Source of the DNA: UMGS1370 sp046957575
GTDB lineage: Bacteria > Bacillota > Clostridia > Lachnospirales > Lachnospiraceae
NCBI GenBank assembly: GCA_046957575.1
Contig: JBKUOG010000012.1
Coordinates: 39,904 to 103,903, forward strand
Length of the DNA: 64,000 bases
Reading direction: 5' to 3'
Of this stretch, positions 35,166 to 43,641 are shown piece after piece. The translations under genes and the position numbers were made by a program. Within the stretch, counting starts at the first letter, position 1. The number at the start of each line of letters is the position of its first letter. The notes under the pieces were generated by a model, which was not told the DNA's origin, searched no databases, and saw only the letters and a program-made list of their open reading frames with translations.

Positions 35166-36542
35166 ATGGGAGTCAATTTTGCTAATAAAACAATTAGTAC
35201 GGATCACATTTCCTGTAACGATACCTTTCAAATCACTCTGGCCTTAACTGCATCTCCTGATATCATCAGTGATCCCGTTGATATTATGCTGGTGTTGGAT
35301 CGATCCGGCAGTATGGCTGGCGATGCCATGACCAGCTTAAAACTAGGCGCCCAGAGTTTCGTTGAAATTATTGCCAACTCTACAGGGAGTACCGGCAATA
35401 TCGAAGGTGGAAGTCGAATCGGCATTGTCAGCTTTTCAAATACTGCTGTTTTAGATGCACCTTTAACTGCTTCTGTGCCTGCCTTAAATGCGGCGATTAC
35501 AGCGCTTACCCCAGGCGGCTCTACCAACCATGCCGCTGCATTTACCACTGCCATTGATTCTTTTGACAGTTCCTCTTCCAACCGAAGGGTAATCGTCATG
35601 TTTACAGACGGAAAAACCACTGCAGGTGCTGACCCAAATCCCATTGCCGCCTCTGCCAAAGCCATGGGAATCACCATTTACTGCATCGGATTAGTAGGTG
35701 AAGACGGAATTGATGAAGCACAGCTAAACTTATGGGCTACTCCTCCCGCCGCCTCTCATGTTGCCATTGCGCCAGATGCCTCTGAACTGGAAACTCTTTT
35801 TGAAAATCTGGCAAATAATATTTCCAAACCAGGCGCTACTGGAATTACCATAAATGAGGTAATAAGTTCTGACTTTGAAATCGTTTCTGCCAACACACCA
35901 ACCAAAGGAAGCATCTCCCAAATAAGCAATACAGCGCTTAAATGGACTATTGATGTCCTGGGCGCCAAAGGTTCAGAGAGCGCTGCTTTAACGTTTACGG
36001 TCCGCCATATAAAAATGACCGGCGGCTCCAAGCAGGTAAACGCTTCCATCACCTATCAGGACAATGAAGGCAGCGTTGTTACCTTCCCAAATCCTGAAAT
36101 CTTTGTAGACTGTGACAATAATTCCTGTATTGGATGTATTCCGTATAAAAATCAATTTACTATTTCCGGATGTCAGGACTCCATTATGTATGATTTGAAC
36201 GATATCTCTTTAGAATCAACAGGACGGATTGTTCAGCTTCGGCTTACTTTAAAAAACGTCTGCCCTAACAAATCAGTTGCCCTGGCCGTCTTATTAAATG
36301 AACTGGATGATACTGGAAAAGAGCTGAAACGAGGGTTAAAAATTTTTACCGTTCCTGCACACACCCAGCCGTCCTGCAGTGATATCCACCTTGGCTGCAT
36401 CCGCTTTATTCTGCCGGACCAAAGCTGCGGCGTAAGTAGCACTGTTCCTTCTCACTGTGAAAGCCGAAACTTTATAGTCAGGGCTTTTGCTCATTATATT
36501 GGTTACGATCTGGACTTAGATAACGGACAGAATATAAGCTGA
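35166..36542 (+). CDS. VWA-domain protein without a signal peptide
   Basis: 458 residues from the ATG at 35166, 8 nt after GGAGG; the frame opens at 35151 but that start overlaps the ribosome site. The von Willebrand A domain (about 35-215) has a complete metal-ion-dependent adhesion site: DRSGSM, Thr in GGSTNHAAAF, and FTDGK. A beta-rich middle domain (about 220-325) and a Cys-rich C-terminal domain (about 330-458, including CDNNSCIGC and CSDIHLGC) follow. No export signal, membrane segment or sortase motif is visible, which is unusual for a protein that looks like a surface adhesin. Function unknown. It shares a terminator with the convergent GGDEF/EAL gene. Confidence 0.82.
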   Translation: MGVNFANKTISTDHISCNDTFQITLALTASPDIISDPVDIMLVLDRSGSMAGDAMTSLKLGAQSFVEIIANSTGSTGNIEGGSRIGIVSFSNTAVLDAPLTASVPALNAAITALTPGGSTNHAAAFTTAIDSFDSSSSNRRVIVMFTDGKTTAGADPNPIAASAKAMGITIYCIGLVGEDGIDEAQLNLWATPPAASHVAIAPDASELETLFENLANNISKPGATGITINEVISSDFEIVSANTPTKGSISQISNTALKWTIDVLGAKGSESAALTFTVRHIKMTGGSKQVNASITYQDNEGSVVTFPNPEIFVDCDNNSCIGCIPYKNQFTISGCQDSIMYDLNDISLESTGRIVQLRLTLKNVCPNKSVALAVLLNELDDTGKELKRGLKIFTVPAHTQPSCSDIHLGCIRFILPDQSCGVSSTVPSHCESRNFIVRAFAHYIGYDLDLDNGQNIS

Positions 36543-36551
36543 TAACTTTTC

Positions 36552-36590
36552 TGCGGCGGAATGCTTGTACTGCAAATGCGGCCCGCCGCA
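36552..36590. terminator. Hairpin between convergent VWA and GGDEF/EAL genes
   Basis: TGCGGCGG (36552-36559) pairs with CCGCCGCA (36583-36590), GC-rich with an inner partial stem. There is no long T-run on either side (GGCATTTTC on plus, AAGTTATC on minus), so termination strength is uncertain. Confidence 0.5.
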
Positions 36591-36597
36591 GGCATTT

Positions 36598-39500
36598 TCA
36601 CTCTTCGCCGTAATAATGGTACTGCTTTTTGCCATTGCCTTTACTGATATACAGCGCTGCATCTGCTTCTCTCAGACTTTCTATATAAGAAAATCCTGCT
36701 GCTTTCACAAAGGTAATTCCAATACTGCAGGTAATCGGTACTCTGCATTTTCTCTGCAGGCACATATACATCTCATTCATGCGTCGTGTCAAAACGTCTT
36801 TATCACTAATATTGCTGAGAAAAACCAAAAATTCATCTCCGCCCCAGCGTCCGACTATATCCCTCTTTCGGAATATACCTGTCAATATTGCTGATAGCTG
36901 CTGAAGCACCGCATCCCCTGCTAAATGGCCGTATTTGTCATTAATGTCTTTAAAATTATCCACGTCCAAAAGCAGCAGCGTCCCCTTGGCGCCATCTGTC
37001 TCTGCCATATATTGAACAACCTTTCTTTCAAAAGCACGCCGGTTATAAACATTGGTCAGTGGATCTCTGCTGGCTTCTGCTTCATTTGCAAGCTGCTGGC
37101 GCTTCTCCGAATCAATATCTTTCAGATATAAAAGAGCGTATATATTATCGGTAAACTTTTCTTTAAAAACATGGACTACCAGTTCTACCCAATGTACTTC
37201 ATCTTTTATTTTCCGCCGGAATGACCATTTTTTAGTCACCTCTTTGCTGTGATACATTTTTTTAATATTTTCCAGATTTAAATATCCCTGATACGTCTCT
37301 ACATCTTCTGGATAAACTGCTTCTTTTATATGGCGTTTCATTAATTCTGTAAACGGAATTCCTAACTGATGCGCCTCTGCTTCATAATTAGCCCACAGTC
37401 CATCTGATTTCATTAATTCGCCGCTTTCTACATCCACCTCTGCATAAGCAATGGTTTCTGACAGTATCGCATTATAAAAATCACTGATTCTTGCAAACTC
37501 CAGTTCCTTTGAGCGCTCATCCCCAACCGGCTCCAACAACACCACAATCAAATGCCCGTCTTTTTTCCCGCTGCTAAGATGGCGTGCCTTTATCCGAAAC
37601 CACTCATATGTACCGCTTTTTACTTTAAATGGAATCTCCTGACCGGATATTTCCTGCTCCTCGCTAATTTCATCAAAAATCCTGCAAAATTCCTCTGCAA
37701 AGTGCGGATGAACAATATCTCTTTTAATCCAACACTCCGGAAAGTCCTCTTCTCTTTCCTCATTCCCAACAAGCAGGTTTCTGCTTGTATGAAAATATAT
37801 TGTCCGCTTCTGCTCATTATATTCAAATGCTTCTCCAATTACTGCATCCGGCAGAAATTTAACCCTATTAATATCGCTTATAATTCTATGATATCCCTGC
37901 AGGCAAATCTTTCCGTCACTGTTTTCCACTCTGCTTCCTACACATCGCACCATAACTTCTCCATGAATCGGATGGCTCCATGTATATTCTATCTGAACAA
38001 TCTTATTCAGACTAATCATTTCTTCCACTGCCTGATTTACATATTGGTAATATCCATCATTAATCCGGTTATACCAGTGTAAATAACACTCCTGCGGCGC
38101 TAATTTTTTCTGAAGACCCAGCAGACGGCACATGGTATTGTCTGCAAACATTTCGTACTGCGCATTCTCTTTATCAATCCGTATTTCCCATAACCCCAGT
38201 TCCATTACCTCTAAAATATCTTCATAACGGACTTCTGGTAAATTCGCATTGTACCTGTTTTTAAATATGTCTTCTCTATTTTGTTCTGCTTCCAGTTTGT
38301 CTGGATATTTTGAAGGTTCCGGCTCCTGATCCGTTATATCATAGGCAATTTCCAAGCGGGACAACTTTCCCTTCCAAGGAATTAATTTATCCTTTACCAG
38401 GAAACGACGGCTGTGATACTCATTTTTTATTTCTCTTGTAAGGAAGCGATCCTGTTTTAATTTTTCATTATTGCAAAACTCGCATGGCTGCTTTTTTCCA
38501 TAAAGCACCTGATAACATGGTTTACCTTTATAATCATAAATACCACTCAAACTGCGACCGGCCGGATTTAAATAATAAAGTTCATAACTGCCGGGATTGC
38601 TGACATATATAAGTTCCTCTATATTTTCTGCAATAATTCCCGGATCCTCATCATCCATCTGAGCTGTTTCCTTTACATTGGCATTCTGGTCTATCTGCCT
38701 ATAATGGTCTTCCTCTTTCCTCCGTTTCTGATATTCAGGATTTTCACTATTAATATAAAGTTTTTCAAACGTTTCCTGGTTATAAGGAGCTGCAAACAAA
38801 TATCCCTGAAGGGTATCCGGATGTAACTTCTGAAGCGCCAGTAATTCCCCTTCTGTCTCTACTCCTTCGCAGCAAACCCGAATTTGGGCACTGTGAGCCA
38901 GTTCAATCAAATTACTTAAAAGCCGATAATTATATGCACTGTACTGGATTCTGCTGACAAGGCTTCGATCAATCTTAAGTTCATGGATATCAATACTTTT
39001 TAAATAGCTAAGATTGGAATATCCTGTTCCAAAATCATCTAGCGATATCTGAATCCCCATCTTGGCCCACTGATAAAAAATCCGGTTAAAATAAGAATAT
39101 TCTTCTAGCTCCATAGTTTCCGTCAATTCAAGAGTCAGTGCTCTTCCAGGCAGTCCTGTTTCCTTAAGGCATTCTAAAACCAGCTCTCCTATCCCCTCTT
39201 GCTTTAGCTGCACATAAGAAAGATTTACGCTAATATTAAAATCTGGTATATGTCTGCGCCATTCTTTACACCTTTGCAAGGCCGTCTGTAAGACCCAAAG
39301 TCCTACCTGACAAATTAACCCTGTCCTTTCCAGAATCGGAATAACATATATGGGAGAGATTCTTTCCTGTTTTATCGGAGAATCATAGCGCAAAAGCGCT
39401 TCTGCTCCAGTGATCTGATAGGAATTCATATCGATCTGCGGCTGATAACACAAAGAAAAACCGGCAAAGCCATTTTCTGCGGAATGCTGTATCTCATCCT

Positions 39501-40383
39501 GAAGTTCTAAATAGCTAAGGCGCTCTTCATAATCCTGAAGAGAGAAAAATTCCAAAATATCCCCTTGCTTTTTTGCACGATCCATCGCAGCTTCTGCATA
39601 TTGGTAGATCTCAACCGCACTTAACTTTTTTTCCGGAGAATACTCCACTGCACCTGCTGAAAACGTACAAAGCGAGCGCATCCGGTCTTTTAAAGCTTCA
39701 TAAAATACCTCTACATATTTTTTGCTTTTTCCTATTAGATTAACAGCAAAACGGTTCCCGCTCACCCGGTAGACACTATCCGGCATTTCTACCATTTCTT
39801 CCAGCGAAGCAGTCATATCTAACACCATTTGATCACCATGTTCTCTGCCGTAAATGATGTTCACATTTTTCAAGTCATCAAGACACATCACCATCAGATA
39901 ACCGCAGATTCCCTCTGATAATACTGCTTTTAAATCTTCTTCAAACTGTCCTGCGTTCCACAGGCTGCTCATGGGATCTGATTTTTGCAATACCTGATCA
40001 GAGACTCTTCCAACCATCATTACCGGCCTTCCATCTTCTCCCACTATGCTTTTTCCCCGGCAGCTAATCCAAACTCTTCTGCCGCTGCGATCAATCAACC
40101 GGTACTCCATATCATGGGTAACGGCCTCTCCCTTTACTAACCTGGCAAAATCTTTTTGTACCTCTGGGAGATCCTTTGGATATACGATACTTTCCCAGTC
40201 TCTTGTCTGATATCCCTGTTTCTTTTGGGGACCGATAGGAAAACGTTCATTAATATCTTTGGTAAAATAAATAGAGCCTATTTTGAAATCCCATACAAAA
40301 AGATAATCATCCGTACTCTCATTCAGGAAACGAAGCATTGACAGATACTGCTTTGCTTCCTGCTGCATTCCATACTGTTTCAC
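36598..40383 (-). CDS. Cyclic-di-GMP protein with PAS-GGDEF-EAL-PAS-GGDEF architecture
   Basis: 1261 residues, no transmembrane segment. A PAS domain (about 20-135) leads into a degenerate GGDEF (SGNRF replaces GGDEF). An EAL domain (about 295-545) with intact catalytic motifs follows: GAEALLRY, FNISVNLSYVQL, LELTET, LDDFGTGYSNL, KIDRSLV and CEGVETEG. PAS-like regions come next, one containing a CYQVLYGKKQPCEFC cluster. A final complete GGDEF (GRWGGDEF) has an RKRD inhibitory site 5 residues before it. It should both make and degrade c-di-GMP. The start is a GTG after AGAGGAAAAGTT. It lies 112 nt after the Tad operon, in the same direction with no clear terminator between, so it may govern pilus or motility behaviour. 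Confidence 0.9.
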   Translation of the reverse strand: MKQYGMQQEAKQYLSMLRFLNESTDDYLFVWDFKIGSIYFTKDINERFPIGPQKKQGYQTRDWESIVYPKDLPEVQKDFARLVKGEAVTHDMEYRLIDRSGRRVWISCRGKSIVGEDGRPVMMVGRVSDQVLQKSDPMSSLWNAGQFEEDLKAVLSEGICGYLMVMCLDDLKNVNIIYGREHGDQMVLDMTASLEEMVEMPDSVYRVSGNRFAVNLIGKSKKYVEVFYEALKDRMRSLCTFSAGAVEYSPEKKLSAVEIYQYAEAAMDRAKKQGDILEFFSLQDYEERLSYLELQDEIQHSAENGFAGFSLCYQPQIDMNSYQITGAEALLRYDSPIKQERISPIYVIPILERTGLICQVGLWVLQTALQRCKEWRRHIPDFNISVNLSYVQLKQEGIGELVLECLKETGLPGRALTLELTETMELEEYSYFNRIFYQWAKMGIQISLDDFGTGYSNLSYLKSIDIHELKIDRSLVSRIQYSAYNYRLLSNLIELAHSAQIRVCCEGVETEGELLALQKLHPDTLQGYLFAAPYNQETFEKLYINSENPEYQKRRKEEDHYRQIDQNANVKETAQMDDEDPGIIAENIEELIYVSNPGSYELYYLNPAGRSLSGIYDYKGKPCYQVLYGKKQPCEFCNNEKLKQDRFLTREIKNEYHSRRFLVKDKLIPWKGKLSRLEIAYDITDQEPEPSKYPDKLEAEQNREDIFKNRYNANLPEVRYEDILEVMELGLWEIRIDKENAQYEMFADNTMCRLLGLQKKLAPQECYLHWYNRINDGYYQYVNQAVEEMISLNKIVQIEYTWSHPIHGEVMVRCVGSRVENSDGKICLQGYHRIISDINRVKFLPDAVIGEAFEYNEQKRTIYFHTSRNLLVGNEEREEDFPECWIKRDIVHPHFAEEFCRIFDEISEEQEISGQEIPFKVKSGTYEWFRIKARHLSSGKKDGHLIVVLLEPVGDERSKELEFARISDFYNAILSETIAYAEVDVESGELMKSDGLWANYEAEAHQLGIPFTELMKRHIKEAVYPEDVETYQGYLNLENIKKMYHSKEVTKKWSFRRKIKDEVHWVELVVHVFKEKFTDNIYALLYLKDIDSEKRQQLANEAEASRDPLTNVYNRRAFERKVVQYMAETDGAKGTLLLLDVDNFKDINDKYGHLAGDAVLQQLSAILTGIFRKRDIVGRWGGDEFLVFLSNISDKDVLTRRMNEMYMCLQRKCRVPITCSIGITFVKAAGFSYIESLREADAALYISKGNGKKQYHYYGEE

Positions 40384-40495
40384 AACTTTTCCTCTTTCAA
40401 TTTTTTAATGTTCTTCAAACAGTATAGCATTCTTTCCGCCAAAAATAAATATTACAGCACTCTATTTCATGACTGTATATCCGTATTCCAGTATG

Positions 40496-41836
40496 CTACA
40501 TAAACCGAAATCCATTATCTGCAATATATACTTCATCTCCTGATTCTAAGGGCGTCTGTTGATTGTTTTGCAGCATTTCCCCCCTTACTCTGGTTCCGTT
40601 CGTAGAATTTAAATCTGTAATTGTGTACCCGCTTTCTGTTTCCTCTATTTTTACGTGGAGACGGCTGACCGTATCTTTGTTTAAAACAAAATCCACAATA
40701 CCGCTTTGTTTTCCTATAATAAATGGAAAATAAGCCATTAAAATATCTTCTGTTCCCTTATCAATGCTCTGAAGATAATGTACTGCTTTTTTCTCTTTTT
40801 CTCCAGATGTCAAAACCCTCGTCTCCAGAACGGTATCTGGTATGTCCAAATCCGGTTTGGACATGGTCTTTTCAAAATCCATCTCCGGCAACGGCTTTTC
40901 CGGAGATTTTTCTTCTGCAAACTCAACTGCCCATAGACTTTCTTTCTTTAAATTAATCTCATCTCCTGTTTCTGCAGCATTCTTTTCTTCCACATCCGCA
41001 GGAAAAATACGCCTGATTATCCACAAACTTACTCCCACTATTCCCCATACAGCATACCAGGACGCCAGAAGCAGCGGATACTCCTTAAAAAAGTAATCTC
41101 CCTTTATTATCCATATAGCTCCAGGCGCTAATAAAATTCCGGCCGTTATACCTATTCTTTTTTTCCAGTCAGTCTTTTGTCTTATGCCGTCAGGTTTTTT
41201 CACTTCTTTTAAAATTTCTTTCTGCAGACGGTCTTCTTCCTGTACAGCAAAATCCTTTTCCTGTTTCTGTCCCTCTGCTTCTGCAAAAACCTCCTTCTCT
41301 TCCCCTGGAAGCCATTTCAGCAAATTTTCTATACCATAAAATTCTTTTTGACTCTCCTGATATAACCGGTATGCTAACAGTACTGTATCTTTTTCTTTGT
41401 GATCCACCTTTTTTAGGAGATACTGTAACAGCATTTCCATTGTTTTAGAAAAATCAATATCTCTATCCGGAACCAGACATAAAAATACCCGAAAGCCTTC
41501 CGGATCAATATAAATATATTCCGGGTCCAGCAAAATCCTGTTTTCCTTAAGCAGATAACTTTCTACCCTGTCTAAAATCGCGGCAATGGACATAATCAGT
41601 TGTGCAATTTCTTCCCGCCGAATCGCCCTCCCTTCCAATATTCGATTTAACGGCTGTTTAGAAGTTATCTCATAATAATAACAAAGTCCATTCTCTGTTT
41701 TCTGAAATCGAAATTTTAGCAGTCCTTCTATTGTATTTGCCATCAGCATACGGCACTCATAATTTTCACTGTCACTATTTTCTGATTCTATAATTAGATA
41801 ATTGTGACGCATCTGCCTTTCATAATGAACTTCCAT
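40496..41836 (-). CDS. FHA-domain protein of the Tad locus (DUF6382-like N-terminus)
   Basis: 446 residues. The N-terminal region (about 1-170) resembles the DUF6382 domain found in Firmicute Tad loci (LLAYRLYQESQKEFYGI and so on). A charged linker and two hydrophobic segments (about 230-275) follow. A C-terminal forkhead-associated phosphothreonine-binding domain (about 360-446) ends the protein, with VSRLHVKIEE and ITDLNSTNGTRVRGE. It is probably a membrane-tethered regulator that reads Ser/Thr phosphorylation to control pilus assembly. Overlaps the upstream pseudopilin gene by 17 nt. Ribosome site TGGAGGAAAGGA. Last gene of the operon. Confidence 0.85.
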   Translation of the reverse strand: MEVHYERQMRHNYLIIESENSDSENYECRMLMANTIEGLLKFRFQKTENGLCYYYEITSKQPLNRILEGRAIRREEIAQLIMSIAAILDRVESYLLKENRILLDPEYIYIDPEGFRVFLCLVPDRDIDFSKTMEMLLQYLLKKVDHKEKDTVLLAYRLYQESQKEFYGIENLLKWLPGEEKEVFAEAEGQKQEKDFAVQEEDRLQKEILKEVKKPDGIRQKTDWKKRIGITAGILLAPGAIWIIKGDYFFKEYPLLLASWYAVWGIVGVSLWIIRRIFPADVEEKNAAETGDEINLKKESLWAVEFAEEKSPEKPLPEMDFEKTMSKPDLDIPDTVLETRVLTSGEKEKKAVHYLQSIDKGTEDILMAYFPFIIGKQSGIVDFVLNKDTVSRLHVKIEETESGYTITDLNSTNGTRVRGEMLQNNQQTPLESGDEVYIADNGFRFM

Positions 41837-42185
41837 TCCTTTCCTCCAATTGTTTTGCAGCTTCCACCTTTCTTAAAAATCCCTCTGGCTGAAAAATTCC
41901 TGAATCAATCTCTGCGCTCCACTGCCCATGAAATCTTTTACCATTTGCTTTTCCGATAATATGGTTTGCCTGCTCTGACAGATCGATGTTAAAATTTTCA
42001 TCCGAAAATTGTGCTTTCTTTCTCTCCTCGGATGTTAAATGCCGCATCTTTTCAATATTTTTATGTAAAACCATTCTCCCAGTTGTTTCATCATAAAGCT
42101 GATATGCGTGACCAATGATTCCTGCTGTCATAAAAAAACAAATACTCATAATCACTGCTGCTTCTATTGTATAACTGCCTTTCAT
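41820..42185 (-). CDS. Small TadE-like pseudopilin
   Basis: 121 residues from the ATG at 42183-42185 (MKGSYTIEAAVIMSI), preceded by TGGAGGACAC. An alternative GTG start at 42198-42200 overlaps the previous stop. The N-terminus has the GSYTIEAA prepilin-like motif with Glu at the usual position and a following hydrophobic helix, the TadE/type IV pseudopilin arrangement. The remainder is a short charged periplasm-facing domain. It is likely cleaved by one of the prepilin peptidases of the locus, one of which is encoded immediately upstream. Confidence 0.78.
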   Translation of the reverse strand: MKGSYTIEAAVIMSICFFMTAGIIGHAYQLYDETTGRMVLHKNIEKMRHLTSEERKKAQFSDENFNIDLSEQANHIIGKANGKRFHGQWSAEIDSGIFQPEGFLRKVEAAKQLEERNGSSL

Positions 42186-42196
42186 GTGTCCTCCAT

Positions 42197-42676
42197 TCAC
42201 ATCATATTAAGCCACATTCCCATTGGCAAAACAAAGGGCAAAAACGGCAATTCCAGTCTTTTCCCTTCCTGCCAGCGGATTTTCTTTACCATTAAATAGC
42301 CGATTCCGCAAATACTGCACAGCATAAGACTTCCTAAAAACAGCGCCACATTTTTCCAAAAACCCAGATAGATTCCGGTAACTAAAAACAGCATTCCATC
42401 TCCTGCTCCTATCTCTCCCTCTGCTGCTCTGGAGATGACCAGCAAAACCACTCCGACCATAGCCCCTAAAATAATCTCCCACAATGTCAATTGTGTATTA
42501 TTTCCATGGAGAAATACCATCCAGGACTCACTTCCCATCCAAGAATCCAGATTGAAAATCTCTGCTGTTCTCCAAAGAATCGCTTCTATCCCTCCAGCTA
42601 AATAAATCCATCGGGGAATCTCTTTATATTTCCAGTCATAACTGGCTGCTGCCCCTAAAAATAATAAAACTGCCAT
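42197..42676 (-). CDS. Prepilin peptidase (A24), second of the Tad locus
   Basis: 159 residues, about five transmembrane helices. Both catalytic aspartates are seen: ASYDWKYKEIPRW near the N-terminus and the G-x-G-D motif GAGDGMLFLVTG. It is a TadV/CpaA-type minimal peptidase lacking the methyltransferase domain of PilD, and it cleaves leader peptides of Flp and TadE/F-like pseudopilins. Ribosome site AAGGAGGAGT. It sits between the two TadE-like genes, suggesting service for those pseudopilins. Confidence 0.9.
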   Translation of the reverse strand: MAVLLFLGAAASYDWKYKEIPRWIYLAGGIEAILWRTAEIFNLDSWMGSESWMVFLHGNNTQLTLWEIILGAMVGVVLLVISRAAEGEIGAGDGMLFLVTGIYLGFWKNVALFLGSLMLCSICGIGYLMVKKIRWQEGKRLELPFLPFVLPMGMWLNMM

Positions 42677-42685
42677 ACTCCTCCT

Positions 42686-43618
42686 TTACCAGCAATAAGA
42701 ACACTCTCCTAAATGCTTTACCTCTTCCAACGGAACCTCTTTAATATATGCAACTGTAGCCGGACAATTCCACATAGAATGATAGCTTTCTCCCTCCGGC
42801 ATTATGTATACACTGCCGCTCTGCGCTGCCCCTTTTCCACAAATTCTGCAGGGGCGATACTTCCTCCCTGCATTATTCCGTTTTCCCTCCAGTTCTTCGT
42901 AAGCTACTATTTCTACTGCATTTGACAGATAATGGCAATCAGGAGTCTTATGATATCTGGTGCCGTTTTTTCCTATAAAAACCATTTCCTGCTGCGGTTC
43001 TGTCTGATCCTCCAAGTCTCCCTCTGTCCTGTTTCCCAATGGTCCATCCCTTCCAATCCAGGCACGGCGGATACTAACCGATTCCATGGGAATCGACTTT
43101 AGTCCCAACACAGAGAAAGGCAGTTTCATCTTATAATCCATAACCAGCTTAATCGTTTCTCCATCTCTCATGATCTGAGATTTCCAAAATGTTATGTCCT
43201 CTATTCCCCGTTTATCTATACCTGTCAAAATGCTTCCTTTTCCCAGCGCTGCACTGCCATACATAAGAAAATTTTCTTCTTGTCCCACATAAGCATACTG
43301 GCTCATCTGCTCTCCTGTCTTTTCTAATTTCGCCTGTATCTGTCTCTGTCTATCCATCATGACCATAGGCATCATCATACAAATACAGGCAAACAAAAAC
43401 AGCGACAATCCCATGGCTGCTTCAATAGACAAACTTCCTTTCATCCACTGACTGGCGGAGGAAAATAAACACACCCTTTTTCTACGGCAATAAATCTGTT
43501 TTTTAAAAGGGGCTCGTACTTGGAGAGTTGCGTTTTTGTTGCTCGATTGAGCGATAAAAATTAGAGCTTCCAGATGTGATTTCGTTATCATATGTAACAA
43601 TACCGTGAAAAAGGGCAT
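42686..43618 (-). CDS. TadE-like pseudopilin with C-terminal Cys-rich modules
   Basis: 310 residues. The ATG at 43618 has GGAGG at normal spacing, giving a 58-residue basic N-terminus before the pseudopilin motif MKGSLSIEAAMGLSLFLFA. The C-terminal third carries two related metal-binding-like modules: YHKTPDCHYLSN with RPCRICG about 30 residues on, and SYHSMWNCPAT with GECSYCW at the end. These resemble Ada-like/zinc-ribbon modules found on surface nucleases. If exported, the module would be displayed at the pilus base or tip. The long N-terminus before the pseudopilin motif is odd; an internal start at MKGSLS lacks a ribosome site. Confidence 0.78.
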   Translation of the reverse strand: MPFFTVLLHMITKSHLEALIFIAQSSNKNATLQVRAPFKKQIYCRRKRVCLFSSASQWMKGSLSIEAAMGLSLFLFACICMMMPMVMMDRQRQIQAKLEKTGEQMSQYAYVGQEENFLMYGSAALGKGSILTGIDKRGIEDITFWKSQIMRDGETIKLVMDYKMKLPFSVLGLKSIPMESVSIRRAWIGRDGPLGNRTEGDLEDQTEPQQEMVFIGKNGTRYHKTPDCHYLSNAVEIVAYEELEGKRNNAGRKYRPCRICGKGAAQSGSVYIMPEGESYHSMWNCPATVAYIKEVPLEEVKHLGECSYCW

Positions 43619-43641
43619 GTCTATTTTCCTCCATTATCCTT

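Noticed and set aside
35049..35231. A 60-codon minus-strand frame upstream of MBOAT
   Set aside because: It overlaps the VWA ribosome site and start, has no ribosome site of its own and no recognisable protein character.
36598..40383. Two genes fused by a missed frameshift (EAL protein and GGDEF protein)
   Set aside because: The frame is continuous with coding-like PAS sequence between the parts and no internal ribosome site stands out, so a single protein is preferred.
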